Assembly: GCA_001655195.1 (NCBI GenBank)
Contig: LPNY01000122.1
Span: 23,194 to 87,193 of the forward strand
DNA from: Arcobacter sp. EP1
GTDB taxonomy: Bacteria > Campylobacterota > Campylobacteria > Campylobacterales > Arcobacteraceae
Direction of reading: 5' to 3'
DNA: 64,000 nt
Of this stretch, positions 1 through 8,857 are shown piece by piece. The notes beneath the pieces are model-generated. The model was not told the origin of the DNA. It saw nothing but the letters and a program-made list of their open reading frames with translations, and did not search any database. Numbering within the stretch: position 1 is the first letter of the stretch; every line of letters starts with the position of its first letter. A program made the translations under genes and the position numbers.

Positions 1-558
1 AACCCTTATCACTTTATAGTTGCCAATCAAAAACAAAATTATGAAGCATTTACACGAGCAAAAAAGAACATCGTTGGTATTTTGTTAGCCAAGGAAAAAT
101 CAGTTAATTTTGATTCTGAAAATCTTAAGGGTAAAACATTTCTCTTTCCTGCACCCAATGCATTTGCGGCGACACTTTTACCAAAATTTGAGTTAAAACA
201 AAAATATGGTTTTAATATTGATGAAGAAGCAAAAGTGATGTATGTAAATTCACATGATTCTGTTTATAAAGGAATTGCAAGGGATATCGGATATTTAGGT
301 GGTGGTATTATTCGAACCTTTAATAATTTTAATGGAAAAAAAGATAAGGGTAAAATCAATATTGTTTATAAAACAAATCCATATCCAAGTCACCCCATTG
401 CAGCACACCCTAGAGTTTCAAAAGAGGTTGTAAAAAAATTACAAGATGCTTTTTTGACAATGCCTAATGATATTAAAAAAATACTGAGTATTAAAGCTTT
501 TAAGGTGACTAGCTCAGCAGAGTTTGATGTTATTAAACAAATAGGTGTAAAGAAGTAA
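1..558 (+). CDS. PhnD-like periplasmic substrate-binding protein, C-terminal part
   Basis: The reading frame is open from the first base, so the gene starts outside the window; the TTG at 82 is internal and not a credible start. About 185 residues are visible. The part FPAPNAFAATLLPKFEL, then VMYVNSHDSVYKGIARDIGYLGGGI and the closing segment ending in ITSSAEF-like residues resemble the second lobe of phosphate/phosphonate ABC-type binding proteins (PhnD/SsuA superfamily). No permease or ATPase gene follows. Instead a membrane histidine kinase starts 15 bp after the stop, so the protein probably works as a ligand-binding sensor partner rather than in transport (inference). A fused PhnD-like kinase at 61751-63499 supports this idea. 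The ligand cannot be told from the sequence. Confidence 0.75.
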   Translation, partial: NPYHFIVANQKQNYEAFTRAKKNIVGILLAKEKSVNFDSENLKGKTFLFPAPNAFAATLLPKFELKQKYGFNIDEEAKVMYVNSHDSVYKGIARDIGYLGGGIIRTFNNFNGKKDKGKINIVYKTNPYPSHPIAAHPRVSKEVVKKLQDAFLTMPNDIKKILSIKAFKVTSSAEFDVIKQIGVKK

Positions 559-573
559 TTAAACGAGGCGATT

Positions 574-2379
574 ATGTCATTTAAATACCGATTTATACTC
601 TCTTTTGTACTGTTAGAGATATTTTTTATTATTTTGATTGTAACGGTTAACTTCGTTGCGATTAAAGACTCATCTGAAAAATTAACTAAAGAAAAACTTG
701 ATTCAAATATCACTTTTTTGGAGGAGTTAGTTAAAGTTCCTTTGAGTGTATATGATTTAGCAAGTTTAGATAATATTGTTGAGAACTCTCAGAAACTTGA
801 TTATATTAACTCATTTGTTATTGTTGACGCAAATAATAAAATTATTTCTGATTCTTTTCAATATCAACATGACTCTTTAGAAAATATACTTTTAAAAAAG
901 TCAAATAGTGTAAAAGAAATCAATGATGAAACATATGAGGTTCGTTATGAAGAGGTATTTGAAGAGGAAATATTTTTAGGAGCAATTTACCTTATCTTTG
1001 ATTTAACAGAGAATAAAAACTTTATTTATAAAAATAGACAAAATACAATCTTGATTGTTTTCGTAGAAATACTTATTTCTACGTTAGCCTCTTTCTTTAT
1101 TGGTAGTCGATTAACCAGTATGTTAACTAAACTTTCAGAAGTTGCAAAAACAATTGGTGCAGATAAAAAAGTTGATATTCCTTATCAGGATAAAAGAGAT
1201 GAAATTGGTTTATTATCAAAATCAATGAATCAAATGCAAGAAGATTTAGGTATAAGAAATAAAAAGCTTAAAGATTTTGCAATAGAACTTCATCATCAAA
1301 AGAACCAGTTACTACAAGCAAATCAGTCAAAAGATGACTTTTTGGCAAACATGAGTCATGAGTTAAAAACGCCATTAAATTCAATCAATGTTATTAGTTC
1401 AGTTATGATGAAAAATAAAAAAGGAAAATTAGATACTGAACAGGTGAAGAATTTAGAGATTATTAACAGCTGTGGTAATGACTTATTGTATTTAATTAAT
1501 GATGTATTGGATATTTCAAAACTAGAAGCTGGAGAAATTGAACTAAATAAATCAACGATTGATTTTGAAAAAACTATTTTAAATATTAAAGAGATGTTTA
1601 GCCCGCAAGTAGAACAAAAAAATATAAAATTTAATTTTTCATATGATTCACAGGTGAAGTTGATTTATAGTGATGAACAACGTATTAAACAAATTATTAA
1701 AAATCTTTTAAGTAATGCATTAAAGTTTACATTAGATGGTGAAATTGGTTTATTTGTTTCAGATAATAATGAGTTTATAGAAGTTATTGTTCAAGACGAT
1801 GGTATTGGAATAGCAAAAGATAAGTTAGAACATATTTTTGACCGTTTTAAACAAGCAGATGAAAGTACTACAAGAAAGTTTGGAGGTACAGGACTTGGTT
1901 TATCTATTTGTAAAGAATTAACTACATTACTAGAAGGTGAACTATATGTTAATAGTAAAGAGGGAAAGGGTACATGTTTCCATTTATTACTTCCTAAAAA
2001 GTCATTATCTGATATATCAAAAGAAGAACAATCTATTTTGAATAAAGGTGATGAAATACTTCTTTTAAATAGTGATATTGTTGGATTAATGTCTTGTGTG
2101 ATTCAACTTAAATCTAAATTTACAATTCATCAAACTCACAATGTTAGTGATTTTAGTGAGGCTTTGGACAAATCCTATAAATTAATAATTGCAGATATTA
2201 AAAAAGAAGATTATGAATATATCATCTCTTTATTGTCTCATAAAAGTATACCTATTTTTTTTATTGTGGAGAATATAAACAATCTTCCTCAAAAACTAAA
2301 AGATATCGGTTCTATAATTATTGAGAAACCCGTAGATACAAATGAGTTTTTAGAAAAAATTAATAAATATAATAATTAA
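574..2379 (+). CDS. Membrane sensor histidine kinase with C-terminal pseudo-receiver
   Basis: 601 aa. An N-terminal membrane helix (about residues 7-29), a periplasmic region of about 125 residues and a second helix (about 158-180) are followed by a HAMP-like linker, a HisKA domain with MSHELKTPLN (phospho-acceptor His262) and a HATPase domain with NLLSNALKF, DDGIGIA and FGGTGLGLSI boxes. The last 115 residues look like a receiver fold: LIIADIKK and IIEKPVD are kept at the expected places, but the start reads EILLLNSD, without the usual acidic pair, so it is probably a pseudo-receiver. A GAGGCG ribosome site precedes ATG 574. The gene lies 15 bp after a PhnD-like binding protein, which may present the ligand to the periplasmic region (inference). 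The output partner is probably one of the regulators downstream. Confidence 0.88.
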   Translation: MSFKYRFILSFVLLEIFFIILIVTVNFVAIKDSSEKLTKEKLDSNITFLEELVKVPLSVYDLASLDNIVENSQKLDYINSFVIVDANNKIISDSFQYQHDSLENILLKKSNSVKEINDETYEVRYEEVFEEEIFLGAIYLIFDLTENKNFIYKNRQNTILIVFVEILISTLASFFIGSRLTSMLTKLSEVAKTIGADKKVDIPYQDKRDEIGLLSKSMNQMQEDLGIRNKKLKDFAIELHHQKNQLLQANQSKDDFLANMSHELKTPLNSINVISSVMMKNKKGKLDTEQVKNLEIINSCGNDLLYLINDVLDISKLEAGEIELNKSTIDFEKTILNIKEMFSPQVEQKNIKFNFSYDSQVKLIYSDEQRIKQIIKNLLSNALKFTLDGEIGLFVSDNNEFIEVIVQDDGIGIAKDKLEHIFDRFKQADESTTRKFGGTGLGLSICKELTTLLEGELYVNSKEGKGTCFHLLLPKKSLSDISKEEQSILNKGDEILLLNSDIVGLMSCVIQLKSKFTIHQTHNVSDFSEALDKSYKLIIADIKKEDYEYIISLLSHKSIPIFFIVENINNLPQKLKDIGSIIIEKPVDTNEFLEKINKYNN

Positions 2380-2417
2380 ATATTTAATTTTAGTACTTTT
2401 TTAATACTCTTTCTTTT

Positions 2418-2423
2418 TATAAT
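2418..2423 (+). promoter_or_regulatory. Candidate -10 box for the regulator operon at 2464
   Basis: TATAAT lies 40 bp before ATG 2464 in an 84-bp AT-rich gap. There is no clear -35 box, which is usual for sigma70 promoters in Campylobacterota. Placement is by eye only. Confidence 0.4.
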
Positions 2424-2463
2424 ATAGATTAAGAACATTTGTCGTGGTATAAAAAGGATTGTT

Positions 2464-3771
2464 ATGACTGCACTACCTGATTTTACAAAAACATTAAATA
2501 TTTTACTTGTTGAAGATGATGAACTTACACGTAAAAAGTTAATAAAATCCCTAGGAAAATATTTTAATGTGGTTTGTGAAGTATCAAATGGATTGGAAGG
2601 TTGGACTTCTTATAAGGATGCGCTTAATACTAAAAATGCATTTGATTTAATAATCAGTGATATAAATATGCCTAAACTTGATGGAATAGAATTATTAAAA
2701 AAAATAAGAGAAAATAATAAAAGTATACCCTTTATATTTATTACGGGACGTTGCGAAAGTGAAAAAATACTTGAGGCGATAGAATATAATGTAAATGGAT
2801 ATATTCTAAAACCACTTGATTTAGATTTGATTACTATCAAATTGAAAGAAGTTTCAACGGAAATTTATTATAAAAAAGTTTACGATAAACAAAAAAGAGA
2901 AAATGAAGACTATTTCTCTCTTTTAAATAAAGAAGCCATTGTTACAAAAACTAATACAGAAGGACAAATTATTTTTGTCAATGATACTTTTTGTCAGGTT
3001 TCTGGCTTTAAAAGAGAGGAACTAATTGGACAACCTCATAATATTGTTCGTCATCCAGATGTTCCAAAAGATGTTTTTAGAAATATATGGGCAACAATAC
3101 AAGAAGGTAAAATATGGGAGGGACGTTTTAAAAGTAGAGCAAAAGATGGAAGTAGTTTTTTTCTAAGTACGAAGATAATTCCCATATATGATGATTTTAG
3201 CGAAAATATTGTTGAGTATATGGCAATACGTTTTGTTATAACTGATGAAGAGACTAGAAAGAGAGAGTTTAATAAAAAGGTAATTGAAAGTCTATCTAAA
3301 TATAAAAAATATATTAGTGAACTAAAGCAGGAAAAAAATGCTCTTTTATTAAGCCTTCAAGCGGTAGAGAATGAGATGGTGTTTTTAGATGAAAAAAATA
3401 AACAAAATAGTAAAAAGGTTCAGCGTTTATTAACTCAAGTAGAGAGTTATGAACGAAATAGTTTAGAATTTGATAAAGTTACTCTAATGTCAAAACAAGA
3501 TAAACAAAAACAGTTTGATGCGATGTATAAATCTTATCAAAGAACAAATTCTATGAATGATAGTTTGTTATTAAAAATTGAGCAATTAAAAAAGATTAAT
3601 AGTGAAAAAGTAGAAGAACTAGCCAGGTATGAAAAGCTTGATATTGATAATAAAAAACGAATAGATGATCTAAAAGATTTGGTGACACACTTTCAAAAAG
3701 AGAAAGAAAAAATGGAAAAAAGCGAATTATATGATGAAGAACAAAGCGTTAACAAGCCAGTTTTTAGTTGA
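2464..3771 (+). CDS. Response regulator REC-PAS-coiled-coil protein
   Basis: 435 aa. Residues 1-130 form a receiver: LLVEDDE at the start, phospho-acceptor Asp66 in ISDINMP, and the KPLD box. Residues about 150-260 form a PAS domain of the Aer-like type (VNDTFCQVSGFKREELIGQPHN, then VRHPDVP and a WEGRFKSRAKDG segment). The rest is a long charged coiled coil. No DNA-binding, GGDEF, kinase or phosphatase domain follows, so the output is unknown; a protein-protein scaffold or chemotaxis-like role is possible. AAAAGGA precedes ATG 2464. Relatives with the same order are at 5496-6761 (minus), 57434-58756 and 63605-64000. The downstream receiver overlaps its end, suggesting one operon through 5510. 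Confidence 0.85.
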   Translation: MTALPDFTKTLNILLVEDDELTRKKLIKSLGKYFNVVCEVSNGLEGWTSYKDALNTKNAFDLIISDINMPKLDGIELLKKIRENNKSIPFIFITGRCESEKILEAIEYNVNGYILKPLDLDLITIKLKEVSTEIYYKKVYDKQKRENEDYFSLLNKEAIVTKTNTEGQIIFVNDTFCQVSGFKREELIGQPHNIVRHPDVPKDVFRNIWATIQEGKIWEGRFKSRAKDGSSFFLSTKIIPIYDDFSENIVEYMAIRFVITDEETRKREFNKKVIESLSKYKKYISELKQEKNALLLSLQAVENEMVFLDEKNKQNSKKVQRLLTQVESYERNSLEFDKVTLMSKQDKQKQFDAMYKSYQRTNSMNDSLLLKIEQLKKINSEKVEELARYEKLDIDNKKRIDDLKDLVTHFQKEKEKMEKSELYDEEQSVNKPVFS

Positions 3772-4387
3772 AATTAAACATAAAGGACAAATTATAAATA
3801 ATAGTTTTACAATGTTACTTATTGATGATATTCCTTCCAATATTCATTCCTTGAAAATGATTATTGAAGAGAACTTTGAGAAAGTGAATATAATCACTGC
3901 GTTAAGTGCTCAAGAAGCTATAAAAAAAATTATGCAATATGATGTTGATTTAATTTTAAGTGATGTTCAAATGCCAGATATAAGTGGTTTGGAATTATCT
4001 GCTTACTTACATGCAATTGAACAAACAAAAGATATTCCTATTATTCTTATTACGGGTATTCATAACACATTAGAAAATATAAAAAAAGGCTTTGAAACAG
4101 GAGCTATAGAGTACATATCGAAGCCAATTGATGATGAACTTTTATGTTCAAAACTACAAGTTTTTATTAGGATTTATGAAGCACGTAAGCAAGATAAAGA
4201 GATAATAGTCAATAAAGACAAACTTTTAGAAGATCAATTAAAAGTGATAACTATGATAAATAATTTAGAGTATTTACCCGAATCAAGTAATTCTTTAAAA
4301 AAGCTTGAAGAATACCATACTTTGGTTAATACAGATGATAGTCTTGTTGATTTAAGTAATCTTGATAATTTTAAGAAAGAGGTTTAA
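3731..4387 (+). CDS. Single-receiver response regulator, start uncertain
   Basis: Receiver domain with LLIDDIPSNIHSL, acceptor Asp in LSDVQMP, LITGI and SKPIDD, followed by about 85 residues without a recognisable domain. Its receiver is clearly paralogous to that of the next gene, but the histidine kinase part present there is missing, so it may be a truncated duplicate that now acts alone. The first ATG of the frame (3731) would add about 27 unlike-family residues inside the previous gene and has only a weak ribosome site. The good site AAAGGA (3782-3787) points to a start at ATT 3791 or ATA 3794, and the next ATG (3812) would trim the first beta strand. I give the longest frame; the true start is probably 3791-3812. 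Confidence 0.75.
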   Translation: MMKNKALTSQFLVEIKHKGQIINNSFTMLLIDDIPSNIHSLKMIIEENFEKVNIITALSAQEAIKKIMQYDVDLILSDVQMPDISGLELSAYLHAIEQTKDIPIILITGIHNTLENIKKGFETGAIEYISKPIDDELLCSKLQVFIRIYEARKQDKEIIVNKDKLLEDQLKVITMINNLEYLPESSNSLKKLEEYHTLVNTDDSLVDLSNLDNFKKEV

Positions 4388-4388
4388 T

Positions 4389-5510
4389 ATGGAAAAGTTT
4401 ACCATACTCTTAGTGGATGATATACAAGAGAATATTCATTCCCTAAAGATATTAATAGAAGATAGTTTTGATGTTAATATTTTAAGTGTACTAAGTGCTC
4501 AAGATGCAATGCAAATTTTGATGAAAGAGAAGGTTGATTTGATATTGAGTGATATTCAAATGCCAGAGATAGATGGATTTCAGTTTGCAGAGTATTTAAA
4601 AGATATTGAAGAGACTAAAGATATTCCTATTATTTTTATCACTGGTATTTATGATAATGCTGAGTATCAGAAAAAAGGGTTTGACTTAGGCGCTGTTGAG
4701 TATATTCAAAAACCCATAGATGATACTGTTCTTTGCGCAAAACTAAGAGTTTATATTGATTTATATGATGGTAAACGTAAAAATGAAAGAGCTCTCGATA
4801 AAAAAGATGAAATAATGATTCATCAATCTAAAATGGCAACTCTTGGAGAGATGATTGGCGTAATTTCACATCAGTTAAAACAACCTCTTAATATTATGTC
4901 TTTGTATTGTAATGATGTTAAAGATTCTTATAACCATAATGAGATTGACGATAAGTTTGTAGAAGAGTTTCATACCAATACTAAAGATCAAATAATTTTT
5001 ATGACACAAACTATTGATAGTTTTATGGACTTTTTTAATCCTAATAAGATAAAAAAACCATTTTATATTAAAGATACTATTAAAAAAACACTTCAATTGT
5101 TGGATAAGCAAATGGAGAATAATAATATTACTATTAGTTCAAATTTAGGAGAAGAACAGATTTTTGGTGTAGATACTGAGTTGCAACAAGTTCTGTTGAA
5201 TCTCATTACTAATTCAAAAGATGCTTTTATTGAACGTAATATTGAATCTCGAACAATAAGTATCACTACTATGAAAAAAGATAAGTATGCAGTACTACTT
5301 ATTGAAGATAATGCAGGTGGAATTCAAGAAGAAAACTTACAAAAGATATTTAATCCATATTTTACAACTAAAGAGCATGGTACTGGTACGGGATTATATA
5401 TGGTTAAGCTTGTTATTCAGTCAAGTTTTTCTGGAGATTTAAAAATACAAACATTACCAAATGGTTCAAAATTTATTATTGCAATACCTGCTTACTCATT
5501 TGTTGAGTAA
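4389..5510 (+). CDS. Receiver-histidine kinase (REC-HK) hybrid
   Basis: 373 aa from ATG 4389, preceded by AGAGG and only 1 bp after the previous stop; an in-frame upstream start at 4362 has no support. The N-terminal receiver (acceptor Asp55 in LSDIQMP, KPIDD box) is joined by a short coiled linker to a kinase core with MATLGEMIGVISHQLKQPL (His161), then NLITNSKDAF, EDNAGGI and GTGTGLYMVK of the ATPase domain. There are no membrane segments, so it is cytoplasmic and would be driven by phosphorylation of its own receiver, as in relay intermediates. The receiver is close to that of 3731-4387. Its 3' end overlaps by 15 bp the convergent gene at 5496. Confidence 0.88.
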   Translation: MEKFTILLVDDIQENIHSLKILIEDSFDVNILSVLSAQDAMQILMKEKVDLILSDIQMPEIDGFQFAEYLKDIEETKDIPIIFITGIYDNAEYQKKGFDLGAVEYIQKPIDDTVLCAKLRVYIDLYDGKRKNERALDKKDEIMIHQSKMATLGEMIGVISHQLKQPLNIMSLYCNDVKDSYNHNEIDDKFVEEFHTNTKDQIIFMTQTIDSFMDFFNPNKIKKPFYIKDTIKKTLQLLDKQMENNNITISSNLGEEQIFGVDTELQQVLLNLITNSKDAFIERNIESRTISITTMKKDKYAVLLIEDNAGGIQEENLQKIFNPYFTTKEHGTGTGLYMVKLVIQSSFSGDLKIQTLPNGSKFIIAIPAYSFVE

Positions 5511-6761
5511 GCTTGGATTTTCTAAAAGTATCTGAGACTCACGAAATTTCAAAAGATCATCTAAATCAAGGATACGTTTATCTTTTGTTTCAATAATTTC
5601 GTAAAGTTTTTTTATCTCTTTTGCTCCTGCTATGACTTGGGTATCAAGTTGAGAGGCTCTTCTTTTGACAGCCTCTTTTTCTTGTCTTAGCTGTTGATTT
5701 TCAATAGAAGTTGCTTTTATTTTTTTCTGAGCATCCTGCAAAGAAAGGGTACGATTATCTTGTGCATTATCTAACTCATTTTTATAAAAATAAAGCTGTT
5801 GTAAGTTGTGAGTATTTTTTTTGTTAAGTTCATCGTTCTTTTGTTCAAGTTCAAGAATATAGTTTTTTAACTGTTCGACTAAGTGTGATTTTTCTTGAAC
5901 AATTTTTTTTGACTCTTGAACTTTAAGATTATTTTCTTTGATATTGAGCATGACTCTTTTATGAAATTCACGCTGTTTAATACTTTCTTGGGTTGTTATA
6001 AAACCAATTGTGATAAATTCATCATCATTGTAGTTATCATCTTGTTTAAAAATAGTGATATTTAAATAAAATGATTCGTGTTTTTTATTAATATATTTAG
6101 TATTACCTTTCCATGATTCACCATTCAAAATATGTTTCCATGTCTGCTTGATGTATTGTTTAGCAATACTAGGGTGCAGAATATCTTGAAGGCTAAGGTT
6201 TTTAGCTTCTTCTTGTGAAAATCCAGTAAGTTCTAAGAAACTATTATTTACAAAAGTTAATTGACCATCTGTGTTCATTTTATAGATTACTGCAACATGG
6301 TTAATTGCACTGAGATAGTTTTTTAGTTCATTTTGTTTATTATTGAGTGCTTCTTGATAGAAACGTTTTTGACATACCTCTTGAATGCGTTGAATAATAT
6401 CTTCAAAATCAATTGGTTTTAGAGCATAGTAGTTTGCATTAAGTTCTATGGCTTTTGTTAAATATTCCGTTTCAGAACGTGCTGTCGTAAAAATAAAGGG
6501 AATCTCTTTATTGGTTGTTCTGATTTTTTCTAAAAGTTCAATTCCGTTCATCTTTGGCATATTAATATCACTTAATACTAAATCAATAACTTGTTTCTTC
6601 TCTTGAGCTTGAGAATAAAGATTATAACCTTCTTCTCCATTAGTTGCTTGAATTACATTTTTAAAGAGGCGTTGTAAAGCCTTGCTTAATTGCATACGCG
6701 CAATATCATCGTCTTCTACATATAAAATTGTAAGTTGTTTCAAAAAATCTTGATTAAACAT
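5496..6761 (-). CDS. Response regulator REC-PAS-coiled-coil protein (minus strand)
   Basis: 421 aa. Receiver with LYVEDDDIARMQL, acceptor Asp65 in LSDINMP and LKPIDF; PAS domain (about 145-260; MNTDGQLTFVNNSFLELTGF); then about 150 residues of coiled coil rich in Gln, Glu and Lys. It has the same architecture as 2464-3771, but the PAS is more diverged and lacks the RHPD-like motif. ATG 6761 is chosen over the GTG 12 bp upstream because the ribosome site GAGGT sits inside that extension. No output domain is seen. It converges on the REC-HK gene and their ends overlap by 15 bp. Confidence 0.85.
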   Translation of the reverse strand: MFNQDFLKQLTILYVEDDDIARMQLSKALQRLFKNVIQATNGEEGYNLYSQAQEKKQVIDLVLSDINMPKMNGIELLEKIRTTNKEIPFIFTTARSETEYLTKAIELNANYYALKPIDFEDIIQRIQEVCQKRFYQEALNNKQNELKNYLSAINHVAVIYKMNTDGQLTFVNNSFLELTGFSQEEAKNLSLQDILHPSIAKQYIKQTWKHILNGESWKGNTKYINKKHESFYLNITIFKQDDNYNDDEFITIGFITTQESIKQREFHKRVMLNIKENNLKVQESKKIVQEKSHLVEQLKNYILELEQKNDELNKKNTHNLQQLYFYKNELDNAQDNRTLSLQDAQKKIKATSIENQQLRQEKEAVKRRASQLDTQVIAGAKEIKKLYEIIETKDKRILDLDDLLKFRESQILLENPSLLNK

Positions 6762-6868
6762 GTTGCACCTCACTTTTGAGATTTATGTTTTATTATATGT
6801 AAATAAAATTAAAACTTATTTGATTGTAGTAGTATATAGTGTCAGAATAGTATCAATTAATTACTATT

Positions 6869-6982
6869 TTATTTGAAAGGTGTTTTTTTATCTTCTGTCA
6901 ATTTATCATGTATATAAGCGTAACTAACAAGTAACGCTACTGCACATACAATTGCGGAAGGCACAGTCACAATAAAATCCAT
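6869..6982 (-). CDS. Small membrane protein, 37 aa
   Basis: A short frame starting MDFIVTVPSAIVCAVALL, with one hydrophobic helix (about residues 4-24) and a charged tail HDKLTEDKK. It has a strong ribosome site, AAAAAGGAG, 5 bp before the ATG, which is why I believe it is real. I do not recognise the family. Small single-helix proteins of this shape often accompany transporters or terminal oxidases, but no such partner is next to it, so no function is assigned. Confidence 0.6.
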   Translation of the reverse strand: MDFIVTVPSAIVCAVALLVSYAYIHDKLTEDKKTPFK

Positions 6983-7337
6983 AATCACTCCTTTTTATAA
7001 AAAATAGTATCATACAAAATGTATAATAGATTATAGGCAATTTTGTATAAGTAGTTTTTTAACCCTATAGGTTATAGCTTTTTTCTTAAGCTAGGATAGG
7101 GAGTTTTTATTAGAAAATTAGCGTAGCTACTACGGTTAGGTTGTTTGGGTTTTTAAGTTTAGTTTATTATTTGAAAAACTTTTTTAAATCCCTTAAAAAG
7201 GCAACTTTGGAAGCTTTTTTTCTTTTTATAAATAAAAATAATTTCTTGTTAAAAAATTAAATAGTTCTATAAAATGCTTAGATTAGGTCATGAGTAAATA
7301 TGTTAAGAAACATAGGTTAGTAAAAAATAATAGCCTT
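6983..7337. other. 355-bp gap, AT-rich, no gene seen
   Basis: No credible reading frame. The right-hand end probably holds the downstream region of the LOG gene, and the left-hand end the promoter of the small membrane protein. The only structure I see is the imperfect hairpin at 7063-7101. Confidence 0.5.
7063..7101 (+). terminator. Imperfect hairpin with T-rich tail
   Basis: CCCTAT (7063-7068) pairs with ATAGGG (7096-7101), and AGCTT pairs with AAGCT inside, with an unpaired bulge between. AGTTTTTA follows. It resembles a weak intrinsic terminator or a small structured RNA, but no plus-strand gene precedes it. Confidence 0.3.
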
Positions 7338-7898
7338 TTAATCCCATTTTGGTTTTGGTGGTACATATTGTATAATTTTATTAAAGAGAGAGTCGATATT
7401 ATCGCATTGAAGTAGCATATTATTATGTTCTTTCTTGACAAATCCTTCTTTTGTTAGTTGATTTAAAAGCTTAAAGAGGTGATCAAAAAAATGATTGACA
7501 TTTAAAACAGCACACGGTTTTTTATGATAACCTAACTGTCCATACATGAGCACTTCAAAAAGTTCATCCATGGTTCCAAATCCACCTGGCATAATGATAA
7601 AGGCATCACTTAAATCTTCCATCATTTTTTTACGTTCTAAAATATCATCAACTATATGTAAATATGTTAGTGAGTTATGTGCGTGCTCTTTTTTTGAAAG
7701 GTTTTTTGTAATCACACCGGTTACTTCTCCACCCTCATTTAGAACAGCATCAGCAATGGTACCCATTAGACCAACACAGCTTCCCCCATAAACAAGATGA
7801 AATCCACGTTTAGCAATCTCTTTTCCTAATGTTTGTGCCAAAGTTTTATATAAAGGGTTATTTCCAAAACTAGAACCACAAAAAACAGCTATCTTCAT
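7338..7898 (-). CDS. LOG family protein (TIGR00730 type)
   Basis: 186 aa, the usual length. It begins KIAVFCGSSFGNNPLY, has YGGSCVGLMG and the family signature PGGFGTMDELFE, which binds the nucleotide phosphate. Members hydrolyse cytokinin- or AMP-type nucleoside 5'-monophosphates to the base and ribose 5-phosphate; in bacteria the physiological substrate is often unknown. Cytoplasmic. The start ATG overlaps the stop of the upstream M23 peptidase gene by 4 bp (ATGA), with GAAGGA as ribosome site, so the two are co-transcribed. Confidence 0.9.
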   Translation of the reverse strand: MKIAVFCGSSFGNNPLYKTLAQTLGKEIAKRGFHLVYGGSCVGLMGTIADAVLNEGGEVTGVITKNLSKKEHAHNSLTYLHIVDDILERKKMMEDLSDAFIIMPGGFGTMDELFEVLMYGQLGYHKKPCAVLNVNHFFDHLFKLLNQLTKEGFVKKEHNNMLLQCDNIDSLFNKIIQYVPPKPKWD

Positions 7899-8791
7899 AA
7901 AGTTCCTTCTTTTTTATTACTTTTGTTGAGTTGATTGAGTATTTCTAGAAGTTGCATAGGATCAACTTGTACCCCATGAACTCTTGCACTAAAATGCAAA
8001 TGTGGACCCGTTACTCTTCCTGTGGCACCACTTAAACCTAAGAGTTCATTCTTTTTTACTTGTTGTCCCACTTTTACCTTGATTTTACTTAGGTGAAAGT
8101 AACAAGTATAGACACCTTTACCATGGTCAAGTATAACTGAGTTACCCGCATAGTAACGATCACTTGCAAGTCTTACAACACCAGCATTAACAGCATGAAT
8201 CTTTGTGCCTGTTGGGGCTTTAAAATCTGTACCACTGTGATAACTTTTTAAGAGGTTATTATAAACACGTTTAGTACCAAATGCACTGGTGATTTTTGAT
8301 GTCATTGGATAAACAAAATCACTGTTCCAATACTGTTTTGGCGTATAACGTTTATAGATATCCATAGCCTCTTTGTACTCTTTTTTTGTACGTTGTTTGT
8401 TTTTATTATTAGGTTTTACTTTTGATTGGGCAACCTGGATGGTTTCACTTTTATAATTTCCCTCTTTAACATTGAATTTAACTGATTTAAAATACTTTTT
8501 ATTCTCTTGTAAATAGGAGATAATAATTTGATGTTGTTTGAGCTGTGCATAATAAGAGATAGGAACAAGCGCATAATATTCATCAACTTTAAATGGATTT
8601 ACCTCAAAATTGAGATTCATCTTTCTTTCACCCATGAGAGTGAGTTTTGGCTTTTTGATGTTGGATGCTTTTAAACTGAGTAGTACCGTCTGGGCATTGG
8701 CAATATTTTTTGAAGCTAGTGTTAGTTGTACATCTTTTGCAAAGGTAATGGAAAAACAAAATAGTAAGGTTATAAGGAATCTTAAAATCAT
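7895..8791 (-). CDS. M23 family murein endopeptidase (LytM type)
   Basis: 298 aa with a signal peptide (FLITLLFCFSITFAKD), an N-terminal beta-rich region, a Lys-rich linker around residues 125-145 and a C-terminal M23 domain. The zinc ligands are visible: His185 with Asp189 in YHSGTDF, and His264 and His266 in GPHLHFS. This fits a periplasmic peptidoglycan endopeptidase that cuts cross-links, as in the shape-determining peptidases of Campylobacter and Helicobacter (family knowledge). The ribosome site before ATG 8791 is weak. It is divergent from aspA and leads the two-gene unit with the LOG gene. Confidence 0.9.
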   Translation of the reverse strand: MILRFLITLLFCFSITFAKDVQLTLASKNIANAQTVLLSLKASNIKKPKLTLMGERKMNLNFEVNPFKVDEYYALVPISYYAQLKQHQIIISYLQENKKYFKSVKFNVKEGNYKSETIQVAQSKVKPNNKNKQRTKKEYKEAMDIYKRYTPKQYWNSDFVYPMTSKITSAFGTKRVYNNLLKSYHSGTDFKAPTGTKIHAVNAGVVRLASDRYYAGNSVILDHGKGVYTCYFHLSKIKVKVGQQVKKNELLGLSGATGRVTGPHLHFSARVHGVQVDPMQLLEILNQLNKSNKKEGTL

Positions 8792-8857
8792 GCGTTATTG
8801 TAACTAAAAGTTTTTCAATATAAGCTATAATGTTCATTATTTTTATAAAGGCAGATG

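Noticed and set aside
390-713. Minus-strand frame of 107 codons over the first two genes
   Set aside because: Overlaps the PhnD-like end and the kinase start; no ribosome site and no domain.
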